DNA of 64,000 nt from Paraburkholderia hiiakae (GCF_904848665.1 NZ_CAJHCQ010000002.1:558001-622000), one strand, 5' to 3'. Positions 49,951 through 58,959 are shown, counted from the first letter of the stretch. The notes: generated by a model from the letters alone, not told the origin. Made by a program: numbers and translations.

Positions 49951-51729
49951 TTACGTTACGGTGTTCGCGTGTTGCGCGCCGAACTGCAGCGCCGCGAGCT
50001 GCGCATAAAGCGGCGAACTCTGCAGCAGTTCCGCGTGACGGCCTTGCGCCACGATACGGCCTTGTTCCATGACGACAATGCGGTCGGCTTGCTGCACGGT
50101 GGCGAGACGATGCGCGATGACGAGCGTCGTGCGGTTTTGCGCGGCGTTGTCCAGCGCCGTTTGCACGAGGCGCTCGCTTGCGGCGTCGAGCGCGCTGGTG
50201 GCTTCGTCGAGCAGCAGAATCGGCGGGTTCTTGAGGATCGCGCGCGCGATGGCAATGCGCTGACGTTGACCGCCTGAAAGGCGCACGCCACGTTCACCGA
50301 GAAAGGTGTCGTAGCCCTGCGGCAGTTGCTCGATAAAGCCGGCCGCAGCGGCCATTTCGGCGGCGTGCTGGACGGCTTCGAGCGTGGCGTCGGGCGAGCC
50401 ATAGCGAATGTTGTCGAGCACGCTGCCCGAAAAGATCACGGACTCTTGCAGCACGACGCCGATCGCGTGGCGCAGCGCCGCGAGCGACACCTGCTGCGTT
50501 GGCACGCCGTTGATGCTGAGGCCGCCCGACTGCGGATCGTAAAAGCGCAGCAGCAATTGAAAGAGCGTGGTTTTGCCCGCGCCGGACGGACCGACGAGCG
50601 CGACATGTTCTCCGGGGCGCACGTCGAGCGAGAAGGCGTCGAGCGCAGCGATGCCGGGGCGCGAAGGGTAGGAGAAGCAAACGTTGTCGAACCGGATGCC
50701 TGTGCCGTGTGCCGGCAGCGGCACGGTTGCCGCCGCCTGCTCCACGGGCGAGCGCACGGCGAGCAATTGCAGCAGCCGTTCGGTGGCGCCCGCGGCCCGT
50801 TGCAGATCGCCCCACACTTCGGCAACGGCGCCCACGGCGCCAGCCGTGAACACCGCGTAGAGAATGAACTGGGAGAGCTGGCCGGCGCTCATCTGCCCGG
50901 CGAGTACCGCCTGCGCGCCGAGCCACAGCACGAACACGACAGCGGCGAACACGAAGACGATCACCACGGCCGTCAATCCGGCGCGCGCCCGAATGCGTTT
51001 GAGCGCCGTTTCAAAGGCCGTTTCCACCGCGCCGCCGAAGCGCCTCGCCTCGAACGACTCCTGCGCATACGACTGAACGGTGGGCATCGCATTGAGCACT
51101 TCTCCCGCCAAAGCGCTTGCGTTCGCAACCTTGTCCTGGCTCGCGCGCGAAAGCCGCCGCACACGCCGCCCGAAGACGACGATAGGTGCGACCACAACGA
51201 CCAGTGTCGCGATGATGTAGCCGGACAGCACGGGGCTCGTCGTGACGAGCATTGCCACGCCACCGACCGTGAGCAGTAAATTGCGCAGGCCCAGTGAGAG
51301 GCTGGTGCCCACCACGGTCTGGATCAGGGTTGTGTCGGTGGTGAGCCGCGAGAGCACTTCGCCCGATTGCGTGGTCTCGAAGAACTGGGGGCTCATCCGT
51401 ATCACGTGGTCGTACACGGCGCGCCGCAAGTCGGCCGTCACCCGTTCGCCCAGCCACGAGACCCAGTAGAAGCGCAGCGCCGTGGCGGCGGCCAGGACCA
51501 GCGAAACCACGAAGAGCGCGATGAAATAGCGATCGATATGCGTGCGATCGCCGCTCGCGAAGCCACGGTCGATCAGGTACTTGAACGCCACCGGCAGCGC
51601 GAGTGTTGCGCCCGCCGAGGTCAGCAGCGCGAGGAATGCGAGCGCCCAGCGCCCCGCATAGGGGCGCAGGAAGGGCAGAAGGGCGAAGAGGGGCGCGACG
51701 CGTGACGGTCGGGCGGCGGCATCTGGCAT
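49951..51729 (-). CDS. ABC exporter half-transporter (six-TM plus ATPase)
   Basis: 592 residues from ATG 51729 (AGGA seven bases upstream). The six-helix ABC exporter domain spans about 20-310, the nucleotide-binding domain about 340-580. Walker A GPSGAGKTT, Q-loop VLQESVIFSGSV, signature RLSGGQRQRIAIARA, Walker B ILLLDEATSALD and the switch histidine AHRLATV are complete. It would work as a homodimer of the MsbA/LmrA/HlyB type exporting lipids, drugs or peptides; there is no N-terminal C39 peptidase domain. The frame continues upstream without a better start. It is downstream of a small membrane protein and an ECF sigma gene on the same strand. Confidence 0.9.
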   Translation of the reverse strand: MPDAAARPSRVAPLFALLPFLRPYAGRWALAFLALLTSAGATLALPVAFKYLIDRGFASGDRTHIDRYFIALFVVSLVLAAATALRFYWVSWLGERVTADLRRAVYDHVIRMSPQFFETTQSGEVLSRLTTDTTLIQTVVGTSLSLGLRNLLLTVGGVAMLVTTSPVLSGYIIATLVVVVAPIVVFGRRVRRLSRASQDKVANASALAGEVLNAMPTVQSYAQESFEARRFGGAVETAFETALKRIRARAGLTAVVIVFVFAAVVFVLWLGAQAVLAGQMSAGQLSQFILYAVFTAGAVGAVAEVWGDLQRAAGATERLLQLLAVRSPVEQAAATVPLPAHGTGIRFDNVCFSYPSRPGIAALDAFSLDVRPGEHVALVGPSGAGKTTLFQLLLRFYDPQSGGLSINGVPTQQVSLAALRHAIGVVLQESVIFSGSVLDNIRYGSPDATLEAVQHAAEMAAAAGFIEQLPQGYDTFLGERGVRLSGGQRQRIAIARAILKNPPILLLDEATSALDAASERLVQTALDNAAQNRTTLVIAHRLATVQQADRIVVMEQGRIVAQGRHAELLQSSPLYAQLAALQFGAQHANTVT

Positions 51730-51800
51730 GGAACGTCCTGGCGGATCGACGATAGTTGAATTGTGCCAGCCCGCGGCGGGGCGAGGCTGGCCAAGGGCGG

Positions 51801-52115
51801 TTATGGCGAAGGCGGCGTCGCTCCCGGGGCTGCCCCGCGCCGGAATTGCTCGCGCTCTTCCGGCGTCATGTGTTGCCACTGTTGCCACTGGTGCCAGTGC
51901 ATGCGTCTGCGGCAGCCGCCATGCCCACGGAATCCACCGAACAGAATCCGGCAAAGCACCAGCAGGCCTATTGCGCGCGGATAGTCGATGGCATGCGCAC
52001 CCGCCACGATTGCCGGCGCGATCCAGTTCCACAGGCCCATGACGATTGCGCCCAGCAGCGCGATGACCGCCACCATCAGCAGCGCCTTGGCGAACATTTT
52101 GCGGCGAAACTTCAT
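51801..52115 (-). CDS. Small two-helix membrane protein next to an ECF sigma gene
   Basis: 104 residues from ATG 52115, with AAGGAG seven bases upstream. Hydrophobic helices lie about 10-33 and 45-62; the C-terminal half is basic and rich in His, Trp and Gln (MHWHQWQQWQHMTPEEREQFR). It starts 16 bases after the sigma-factor stop, so it is in the same operon and could be the partner or membrane sensor of the sigma factor, though it has no recognised anti-sigma (ZAS or RskA) domain. The family is not recognised. Confidence 0.6.
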   Translation of the reverse strand: MKFRRKMFAKALLMVAVIALLGAIVMGLWNWIAPAIVAGAHAIDYPRAIGLLVLCRILFGGFRGHGGCRRRMHWHQWQQWQHMTPEEREQFRRGAAPGATPPSP

Positions 52116-52131
52116 TTCATTCTCCTTCGGT

Positions 52132-52701
52132 TCAAATTTCGAAGTCGTCCCATGACGCGCGCAAACGTTCGCGCAGATGCAGCACCGCATAACGTTTGCG
52201 CGCCAGCAGCGTGTTCACGCCCACCCCGCTCGCGGCCGACATTTCCTTGAAACTGCGCCCGTCCAGTTCGTGCGCGATGAACACCTCGCGCTGGCTCGCC
52301 GGCAATTCGTCGAGCGCGGCGCGCAGTGCGTCGAGCATTGCCGCGCGCGCGTAGGCGGCCTCGGGGCCAGCATCCGGCGAGGGCAGTGCGAGGTCGAGGC
52401 GATACTCGCTCCCGGCCTCTTCCGGTTCGGTGAGCGGCACTTCCTTGCGTTTGCGAAACCGGTCGACGATGCGATTTCGCGCCACGCGAAAGAGCCACGC
52501 GCCCACTTGCTCGATGGGCTGAGGCAGCCGCCATGCTTGAACCAGTTCTTCGAATACGTCCTGAAGAATGTCCTCGGCTTCATCCTGGTCGATCACGCGG
52601 CGACGGATGAAATTGCGCAGCCTCGGGCGCTCGCGGGCGACGGTGTCGGCGATTTCGCGGTCCTGCGCGGTGAGCGGACTAGGGGTGGGCGGCGTTTCCA
52701 T
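52132..52701 (-). CDS. ECF-type RNA polymerase sigma factor
   Basis: 189 residues. Region 2 (about 20-95) contains DQDEAEDILQDVFEELVQAW and WLFRVARNRIVDRFRKR; a linker of about 35 residues follows; region 4 (about 125-180) contains LPASQREVFIAHELDGRSFKEMSAASGVGVNTLLARKRYAVLHLRERL. It is sigma-70 family, ECF branch. It directs RNA polymerase to a small regulon under some envelope or stress signal. No classical anti-sigma gene is adjacent; the small membrane protein downstream is the only candidate. It is divergent from the PilZ gene with a long inverted repeat between. Confidence 0.88.
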   Translation of the reverse strand: METPPTPSPLTAQDREIADTVARERPRLRNFIRRRVIDQDEAEDILQDVFEELVQAWRLPQPIEQVGAWLFRVARNRIVDRFRKRKEVPLTEPEEAGSEYRLDLALPSPDAGPEAAYARAAMLDALRAALDELPASQREVFIAHELDGRSFKEMSAASGVGVNTLLARKRYAVLHLRERLRASWDDFEI

Positions 52702-52743
52702 ACCCGTGTAGACGATTCAGAAAGAGAAATATTGTGGCGCGTA

Positions 52744-52792
52744 ATCTCCGGCTTTATGTGGCATGAATATTTCGTTAAACAAGGCCGGAGAT
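52744..52792. promoter_or_regulatory. Spaced inverted repeat between ECF sigma and PilZ genes
   Basis: ATCTCCGGC (52744-52752) and its exact complement GCCGGAGAT (52784-52792) are 40 bases apart start to start, with an AT-rich centre. The placement between divergent genes suggests a paired regulator site or two facing copies of a promoter element. Confidence 0.45.
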
Positions 52793-52807
52793 AGGCGGCA
52801 TTTTTTA

Positions 52808-52838
52808 TTGACATCAGTCACTATATTTCGGTCACAAT
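52808..52838 (+). promoter_or_regulatory. Possible promoter for the PilZ gene
   Basis: TTGACA at 52808-52813 and CACAAT at 52833-52838, with a 19-base spacer that is longer than ideal. It lies 43 bases before the ATG at 52881. Confidence 0.3.
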
Positions 52839-52880
52839 GCTGCCAACGAACAAAACCAACAAATTCACACGCTATCGGTC

Positions 52881-53822
52881 ATGCACATTCACGAGCCTGG
52901 CAGCGGTACCGCGTCGAAAACTCTAGAACGCCTCGCGGACCCTGGGCAATTGCCTCTGGAAACACCACTGCCATTGGCGGTGTTTCACCATGACGGAACG
53001 ATGCTGCTGCCGCAAGGCGGGGTGCTGAACTGCGAGCAGCGCGACTTCCTCTTCGCGCACTTCCAGCCTTATCGCAACACGGCAGAGGCGGCGAGTCTCA
53101 CGAACGCGCAAGAAGGCCCTGGCGATCGTGCCGATCGGGGAAAAGTGCCGTTGACGCTGGACGACATGAATCTCGCCATTGGCGCGCTGCTAGGCATACG
53201 CAGCCAGGCGGGCACGGGGCGCGAGATGCTGCCGTGCCGGCTGATCGGTTTCCGGGCAGGCGGCGCGATGTTCGTTACGCCTCCCGCAGCCGCGAAGCCC
53301 GCATGGGAGCCGTTTCTGGGCGAACAGGTCGAGATCGTTGCGATCGCAACACAAGCCGTGTTCTGGCTCGTCTGCACCGTCGAGGCGGTCTGCGCGCATC
53401 CGTTCCGCTATCTCGTGCTCTCTGAGCCCGGCACGATACGCAGGCTGCGCGAACGCCGCGCCGTGCGCGTGCGCACGCAACTCGCAGTGCGCTATGGCGT
53501 CGATTTGACGGGCTCGCAACTGGACTGGCTCGGCATTGGCTGCGATATCAGCGTGCTGGGCATGTCGCTTGCCGCCGGGCGCAAGATCGGCGAACTGGGC
53601 GAGCGCATTTGCGTGGAATTTCCGATCGAGGCGGGGAATGGGGGGGCGACGTTCCAGGCTGTCGCTGTGATCCGCAATCTGCGCGCCGAATACCCACAGG
53701 AAGGACTGACCTTGCACGGACTCGAATTCGACGCGCTTTCTCCCGAGCGCCAGGTCGCCCTCAAGACCTTCGTGTTCGACCGGCAGGACGCCGTGTCTTA
53801 CTGGGCTGGCATGCCGACCTGA
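52881..53822 (+). CDS. PilZ-domain cyclic-di-GMP receptor (YcgR-like)
   Basis: 313 residues. The N-terminal region (about 1-180) resembles the YcgR N-terminal beta domain. The PilZ domain begins with RRLRERRAVRVRTQ, which holds the RxxxR cyclic-di-GMP binding arginines, and continues with DISVLGMSL, the D/NxSxxG motif. It should bind cyclic-di-GMP in the cytoplasm and alter motility or envelope functions. There is no strong Shine-Dalgarno before the ATG. It is divergent from the ECF sigma factor and converges with the PLD-like gene. It could respond to the two GGDEF proteins at 8-12 kb, but no linkage is shown. Confidence 0.85.
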   Translation: MHIHEPGSGTASKTLERLADPGQLPLETPLPLAVFHHDGTMLLPQGGVLNCEQRDFLFAHFQPYRNTAEAASLTNAQEGPGDRADRGKVPLTLDDMNLAIGALLGIRSQAGTGREMLPCRLIGFRAGGAMFVTPPAAAKPAWEPFLGEQVEIVAIATQAVFWLVCTVEAVCAHPFRYLVLSEPGTIRRLRERRAVRVRTQLAVRYGVDLTGSQLDWLGIGCDISVLGMSLAAGRKIGELGERICVEFPIEAGNGGATFQAVAVIRNLRAEYPQEGLTLHGLEFDALSPERQVALKTFVFDRQDAVSYWAGMPT

Positions 53823-53841
53823 ACGCGTAGTCCGATAGCGC

Positions 53842-54639
53842 TTAATTGCGCTTACTCCGCTTTGCCGCTACCGCACCTTTTTTGGCCGCAGCGGCGCGCG
53901 CGTTGCCCGCAGCGTTGGCCGTGGTTTTCGCGGCGGCTTTGTTGGTCGACGCGGCGGTGGGCGTGGTGGTGGACTTCGTGGCGGATGTCGCGGTGGGGAG
54001 TGTGTAGCCCTGCGCCTTCGCCGTCATGTGTTCGGCGATCAGTTCGGTCTGAAACCGGTTGATCGTGTCCGGGTCCGTGAAGATGGTCTGTGTGTTGTTT
54101 TGCGCCAGGTAACCCGCGCCTCCCGGCACGCCCTTGATCACGAAGGTTCCCTCGCCGGCCGCCGACCAGTTCACCGATCCCTCGCCGCCCACTTTGCCGT
54201 CGGCTACGAATCCCTTCGTATGACTGATTTGATGGGTCGCCGATTCGCCGATCACGAAGAACGTGTTGAATTTGGTCGGGTCCTGCGCAATATCGGAATC
54301 GAGTAGCTTCTTTTCATGCACGCCGCCCGCCTGGCTCCTGTCGAGCGTGATCATCATGGTGATGGTCGGGTCCAGCGCTTGCTGCATGAGGATTTCGTTG
54401 AGTTCCTCGTCGTCGAATCCGAACATGTTCATGTAAAGCGAAACGCTGGCGCGGGAAAGGACGTACTTCAGGATGTCGTGAACGTCATCGCGTCCCACGT
54501 AGAAGAGATGGAAGTCCTTGCTAGCCGTGCTCGAATAGCTTTTTTCGCGCGTATATTGCTGCAGTTCGAGCACATCGAAGGTCTGCAGGGTTTGCGTGAC
54601 ATCGGATATGACGTTGCTCGCACTAACGTTTTCAGCCAT
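53842..54639 (-). CDS. Phospholipase-D-like protein with a single HKD motif
   Basis: 265 residues from ATG 54639, with AGGAG six bases upstream. One HKD motif is visible: H140, K142, D147, followed by G154, S155 and N157 (HTKGFVAD...GSVNWS). Single-motif PLD proteins act as dimers on phosphodiesters, either lipid or nucleic acid. No signal peptide is present. The last 60 residues are an Ala/Thr/Lys-rich low-complexity tail resembling a histone-like tail. It lies 20 bases downstream of the cytochrome c gene and is the last gene of the molybdo-hydroxylase set. What links a PLD fold to that set is unknown. Confidence 0.75.
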   Translation of the reverse strand: MAENVSASNVISDVTQTLQTFDVLELQQYTREKSYSSTASKDFHLFYVGRDDVHDILKYVLSRASVSLYMNMFGFDDEELNEILMQQALDPTITMMITLDRSQAGGVHEKKLLDSDIAQDPTKFNTFFVIGESATHQISHTKGFVADGKVGGEGSVNWSAAGEGTFVIKGVPGGAGYLAQNNTQTIFTDPDTINRFQTELIAEHMTAKAQGYTLPTATSATKSTTTPTAASTNKAAAKTTANAAGNARAAAAKKGAVAAKRSKRN

Positions 54640-54659
54640 TTCAGGTCTCCTCGTGCAGG

Positions 54660-55682
54660 TCAATGCAATGAGCGGATATTCGAACTCGAAGGCATGGGTG
54701 TGAACGTGCAATTCGGGTCTTTGTGCGCAGGGTCTTTGCAGCAGGCCAGCAAGGCATTGACCGACGCGATGTTTGCCTTGTCCCATTGCGCCGTGCTCAT
54801 GGCGTTGTCGGTTGGCATCCAGTGGTTCAGTGGATAGCTGTTGGCGAGCCGGTCGTTTCCAGGCGCTTTCAGATTGCCCGCCGAGAGTCCGAGAAAAGCG
54901 GTGCAACTCTGCTCGCTGCCGATGCGGTGGCAGCCAATGCAGGTGTTACCGGGTGTGCTCATCGTCATGAGGTGATACGACGCGAAAGCCTGCCCGATAC
55001 TCGAATACTTTCCCCATGGGTCGGTGGGCACCCGGTCCCACACCTGCCCGATATAAGGGCTGAAGATGAAGGGCCCCGCGTCGTGGCATTTGAGGCAGGT
55101 GGGGTTGCCCGCCGTGCTGGCGGCAACCCGTGCGGGTGTCGCCCAGAATTCGACTGCGGAGGGCCGTCCTGAAGGCGGTCTTCTCTCGTTTGGCGGTGGC
55201 ACGCGTGTCGCGACGAACCCGCTACTCGCGGGCACATCGGCTTGCGATTGCGACGGCGGCGGCTTCGACGCAAACCAGCAAGTCTTGCCGTTGCCGGAGT
55301 GATGCATGACCACCACCACGAGGTCATAGAGCGGGTCCTTGTCGGGGCGCAGCACGTCGCGTCGGCAGTACGCGGAAATTTGCGTGCTGCCGCGCGACAG
55401 ATTCAGGATCTTCGAAAACGGAATGCATTGACCTTTGGCTTCCGAGGTCGGGCTCAGCAATGAAGGCTTATCGCATCGCGTGGGAGACGCATTTGGCCCG
55501 GGAGGTTTCCCATCGACCGTAATGGGAATGTCCGTTCCGTCATTGCAGTTGAACGGCGGGATTTCGCCAATTTCCCTCACGCATTGATCGGCGTATTCGA
55601 GCAATGTCTGCTCGTGCGTAAAGGCAGCGAGCGGCACGGTGAACAAGAAACACAGAGCGAACAGGCGGATGCGCAAAGACAT
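54660..55682 (-). CDS. Secreted di-haem cytochrome c-like protein
   Basis: 340 residues from ATG 55682, which has GGAGG six bases upstream. A signal peptide (about 1-22) is followed by a Cys-rich N-terminal domain (Cys at about 34, 46, 70, 86, 106 and 135) and two haem-binding motifs, CLKCH (196-200) and CIGCH (248-252). The spacing of haem motifs and the long N-terminal domain do not match a standard small cytochrome c. It starts 2 bases after the [2Fe-2S] subunit stop, so it probably accepts electrons from the molybdenum hydroxylase in the periplasm, like the cytochrome subunits of some membrane aldehyde dehydrogenases. Confidence 0.8.
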   Translation of the reverse strand: MSLRIRLFALCFLFTVPLAAFTHEQTLLEYADQCVREIGEIPPFNCNDGTDIPITVDGKPPGPNASPTRCDKPSLLSPTSEAKGQCIPFSKILNLSRGSTQISAYCRRDVLRPDKDPLYDLVVVVMHHSGNGKTCWFASKPPPSQSQADVPASSGFVATRVPPPNERRPPSGRPSAVEFWATPARVAASTAGNPTCLKCHDAGPFIFSPYIGQVWDRVPTDPWGKYSSIGQAFASYHLMTMSTPGNTCIGCHRIGSEQSCTAFLGLSAGNLKAPGNDRLANSYPLNHWMPTDNAMSTAQWDKANIASVNALLACCKDPAHKDPNCTFTPMPSSSNIRSLH

Positions 55683-55684
55683 GG

Positions 55685-56206
55685 TCATCCTCCGTGCTTC
55701 ATCTGCATTTGCGCGACTTTTCGAATCGCTTCCCGGTACTTGACGTAGCCTGTGCAGCGGCACAGGTTTCCTCCGACCCAGGTGTCGATTTCGGTTTCGA
55801 GCTGGTCTGCGCTAATGCGGTACGCCTTTACATGTTCGAGCATGGCGGTCGCAGCCATCAAGAAGCCAGGCGTGCAGTAGCCGCACTGAAATGCGAAAGA
55901 TTCGAGGAAAGTCTGCTGCAGTGGCGAAAGCCTTTCGCCATCCGCGAGGCTCTCTACGGTATAGATATATTGATTCGCAACCGCGCTCACGGGCGTGACG
56001 CACGCCAGGGTCTTTTCCATCAACGCGTCCTGGCTGCTGCGCAGGCCCACGGTGCACGCACGGCATGAGCCAATGCCGCAGCACACTTTGGTTCCCGTCA
56101 GGTCCAGGCGCTCGTGAAGGAATTCAGCGAGGCTCATGTCGGTATCGGTGGCCGGCACCGTGACGGCGTGTCCGTTCACGTGAATCTTGACGTTGGCTTC
56201 GCTCAC
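55685..56206 (-). CDS. [2Fe-2S] subunit of a xanthine-oxidase-family molybdenum hydroxylase
   Basis: 173 residues from a GTG at 56206 that overlaps the stop of the large-subunit gene (GTGA). It has the two-domain layout of IorA/CoxS/XdhC-type small subunits: a plant-ferredoxin-like domain with CCGIGSCRAC and LACVTPV, then a helical domain with CGYCTPGF and CRCTGY, together ligating two [2Fe-2S] clusters. There is no signal peptide of its own; such subunits are carried out by the Tat signal of the large partner. It moves electrons from the molybdenum centre to the cytochrome c. Confidence 0.9.
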   Translation of the reverse strand: MSEANVKIHVNGHAVTVPATDTDMSLAEFLHERLDLTGTKVCCGIGSCRACTVGLRSSQDALMEKTLACVTPVSAVANQYIYTVESLADGERLSPLQQTFLESFAFQCGYCTPGFLMAATAMLEHVKAYRISADQLETEIDTWVGGNLCRCTGYVKYREAIRKVAQMQMKHGG

Positions 56207-58959
56207 TTCAGGGCCTCGCGTATCTTGTCGGGCGTGACGGGGGTGTCCCTGAAGCGATGCCCGGTTGCCATGGCCAGTGCGTTCAGCAGCGCCGGTGCGA
56301 TGGGGCACATCACGGCCTCGCCGATACCGCGCGCGCTGTGATGGTCTTTGCCCGCGGGCGGGGGCAGCGCGATGAGTTCCTGGCGCGGGACATCGGTCAT
56401 GCGCGTGATGAGGTACCGGTCGAGATTCCATGTGCCGTTGCCGGGACCGAGATTGCCGAGCGGACACGATTCGCTCAGCACATTGCTCATCGCCATGGCT
56501 ACCGCACCTTGCGATTGGCCTTGCACGATCTCAGGGCAAATCAGGCGTCCGGCGCTGAGCGTCGTGACGACATGTTCCACTTTCACGCGCCCGCTTTCGG
56601 GGCTCACGGACACCGCGACAAGCGCCGCTGAAGGCGCATAATTCGTGCGCCCGTAGTTAAACGTATCGAGTGGCGCCAGCAACTCTCCCTGAGGCAAGCT
56701 CTTGAGATTGTGCGTATCGTGGCCAATCGCTATGTAGTCGCAGTCCATCTCGACAACGCCCGTCGCGAACGTGTACTTGCTTCTCCAGAACCCGCCGGCG
56801 TAGGTCACATGGGCGGCGGCCACGGTAGGTAGCTGCAGGCGGTTGATCTCGTCGAGCAACGCGGGCCAGTTAATGGCCTCGTGACCGGCTGTCGTCAGTT
56901 TTCCATTAGTCCACCTGAGATCTTGCCGCTCGACATGCGGGTTGCGCCATAGTGTGCGTGCAGCAGGCAGTACGCTTTGCAACAACAACACCATCGCGGC
57001 GCGGTCTACAGCCTGAAAGTGGTGGAACGCACCGAGGCAGGCGCTCGAAGAACTAAAGGGACCAGAGATCGATTTGCTTCGGCTATCGCTCAGGATCCCC
57101 AGGATTTTGTAATTGAAATCCGGTATCTGAAACGCCTCGACTTCGTTCATGGTGATTATCTGCGCGTTCTGCCCCAGGCAAGCGGCAGGCGCGAGGGCCA
57201 GCGTGGTTGCTGCACCATTGCCCATGTCCGTGTAGTGGGTGAGCACACGCAGGCCGGCGTTCGCCTGAATCTGCACCATCGCGAATACGGCATCTTTGCC
57301 GGTACCGTATGCCTGATTCGACATCGCGAGCCCAACGCCATATCGCAAGCCGAGCGCGCGCCGTTGCGCGCGCACGATTTCCCTGCTGCGCCATAACTCG
57401 TGCGCTTCAAGTCGGTTCAGCAGGTCTGCGAGTTGCAGATCGAACAGAATGGGCGCGCCAGTGAGTGTTTTGCCGTGACCCTTGCCGAGCAGGTTGGTGT
57501 GCCGGATATCGAATGGACTTTTGTGCAGCGCCTGGGCGGCTTCGTCCATGAGCGTTTCGATGGCGAGGTAAGCCTGCGGACCGCCGAAGCCGCGCTGCGA
57601 GCCGCCGAACAAATCTGGCGTATAACTCACGGAGCTTTGCGCAATGGCGCGCGGAATATCGTAGCAACTCATGGCGCTCATGGCGGCGAGGTCGCCAACG
57701 GCGCCCGTGAGATTTTCCTTGCCGCCGCCATTGAAGCTGAAGGCGCTGTCGAGCGCCTGGAGCTTGCCGTTATTGTCGAGCCAGATGGTCTCGGTGAATG
57801 CGGTCTCCGCGCGTTTCAACCCAACCTGGAACTGCTCGTAGCGGGACTGTTGCCAGCGCAGGGCCCCCTTGGCGAAGGGTGCGGCGAGGGCGAGATAAAT
57901 GGGAAAATTCGAATTATCGCGGCCGCCGAATCCACCGCCGGGGTAGCAGCTGATCACGTGTACGTGCTTGACGTTGATATTGCTATCGGAAAACACGTAG
58001 CCTACGGATATGCCGTCGCCGCGCGGCGATTGCGTGCCGAGAACCAGATGCAGACAACCCGTGTCCGCCTGAAACCACGCAAGGCCGGATTCCGGCTCCA
58101 TGAAGACGGGATCGATCGCGGGCGTTTTGAAAGCGCCGTTGAACGGGTGCCAGGACTTGCTGTCGACCTTGGCGCCGGCCAGACTGAGAATTCCTTTACC
58201 TATTTTGTTGCATGTGTCCGTGAATGCCTGATCGGCGTGGCCGCTGCTCTGGAGGTTCGAAAACGCATTGTCGTCGTCGCGCACATAGAGCTTGGATGCG
58301 GACGCATACAAATCGGTCCTGGTGTTTTTCGATACCGTTGCGCCGTAGCGGATCACCGACTCGTTGAAATCGAGCAGCTTTTTTGCGCGGCGATACGTAT
58401 CGAAGTTTTCGAAAATCAGTAAGGCGACGGGCTGGCCATAGCAATTGGCGGGTTGGCCTTTTTGCGCAAAGAGGTAGATATCCTCGTGCTTTAACGGATC
58501 AGCCTCTGAAGCGAGATAGATGCGATTGTCGTTCAGCGTCTGGTTGGATACCACGGCAATCGGGCGAAGAGGATGCGGCAATACGCTCAGGTCGAAATCT
58601 TCGAAATTCTTGTCGACGCAATTGCATCTCAGGGCATATAACCAGTTTTCTTCTTTCGGCCAGCCGTCGAAGTCGCGTGCCTTGTGATCGCGCGCGTAGA
58701 TCTTCGCGCCTGTGACCTTGGGGACTCCATCGATTCGCCAGCGCGCCTTGCCCGGCTCCGGCGCCCAGTCGGGCGCGGCATTCGGTGCTTGCGGCGTGGG
58801 TTGGGCGTTCGCCGCGGCATTGGCGGCGGGGCCGATGGCCGGGCGCTGCGAAGAGCAGGCGGCTATGAAAGCGGAGACGGAACTGACCGAGATCGTGAAT
58901 GCGCCACTCCCCATGGCCTTGAGGAATGTCCGGCGGGTGAACGGAACATCGCAAGCCAT
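56203..58959 (-). CDS. Tat-exported molybdenum hydroxylase large subunit (IorB/aldehyde-oxidase type)
   Basis: 918 residues. A Tat signal is present (RRTFLKAMGSG, residues 9-19) and a Cys at 35 in FIAAC looks like a lipobox, so the mature enzyme may be a periplasmic lipoprotein. Molybdopterin-binding segments are GGGFGGRD (about 342-349) and QRGFGGPQAY. The catalytic Glu is in ARGIGEAV (Glu about 881), as in xanthine oxidase family members. The one-chain large subunit with duplicated N-terminal part fits isoquinoline 1-oxidoreductase/membrane aldehyde dehydrogenase types. The substrate is unknown. Start 58959; 23 bases after the SUMF1-like gene stop. Confidence 0.88.
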   Translation of the reverse strand: MACDVPFTRRTFLKAMGSGAFTISVSSVSAFIAACSSQRPAIGPAANAAANAQPTPQAPNAAPDWAPEPGKARWRIDGVPKVTGAKIYARDHKARDFDGWPKEENWLYALRCNCVDKNFEDFDLSVLPHPLRPIAVVSNQTLNDNRIYLASEADPLKHEDIYLFAQKGQPANCYGQPVALLIFENFDTYRRAKKLLDFNESVIRYGATVSKNTRTDLYASASKLYVRDDDNAFSNLQSSGHADQAFTDTCNKIGKGILSLAGAKVDSKSWHPFNGAFKTPAIDPVFMEPESGLAWFQADTGCLHLVLGTQSPRGDGISVGYVFSDSNINVKHVHVISCYPGGGFGGRDNSNFPIYLALAAPFAKGALRWQQSRYEQFQVGLKRAETAFTETIWLDNNGKLQALDSAFSFNGGGKENLTGAVGDLAAMSAMSCYDIPRAIAQSSVSYTPDLFGGSQRGFGGPQAYLAIETLMDEAAQALHKSPFDIRHTNLLGKGHGKTLTGAPILFDLQLADLLNRLEAHELWRSREIVRAQRRALGLRYGVGLAMSNQAYGTGKDAVFAMVQIQANAGLRVLTHYTDMGNGAATTLALAPAACLGQNAQIITMNEVEAFQIPDFNYKILGILSDSRSKSISGPFSSSSACLGAFHHFQAVDRAAMVLLLQSVLPAARTLWRNPHVERQDLRWTNGKLTTAGHEAINWPALLDEINRLQLPTVAAAHVTYAGGFWRSKYTFATGVVEMDCDYIAIGHDTHNLKSLPQGELLAPLDTFNYGRTNYAPSAALVAVSVSPESGRVKVEHVVTTLSAGRLICPEIVQGQSQGAVAMAMSNVLSESCPLGNLGPGNGTWNLDRYLITRMTDVPRQELIALPPPAGKDHHSARGIGEAVMCPIAPALLNALAMATGHRFRDTPVTPDKIREALK

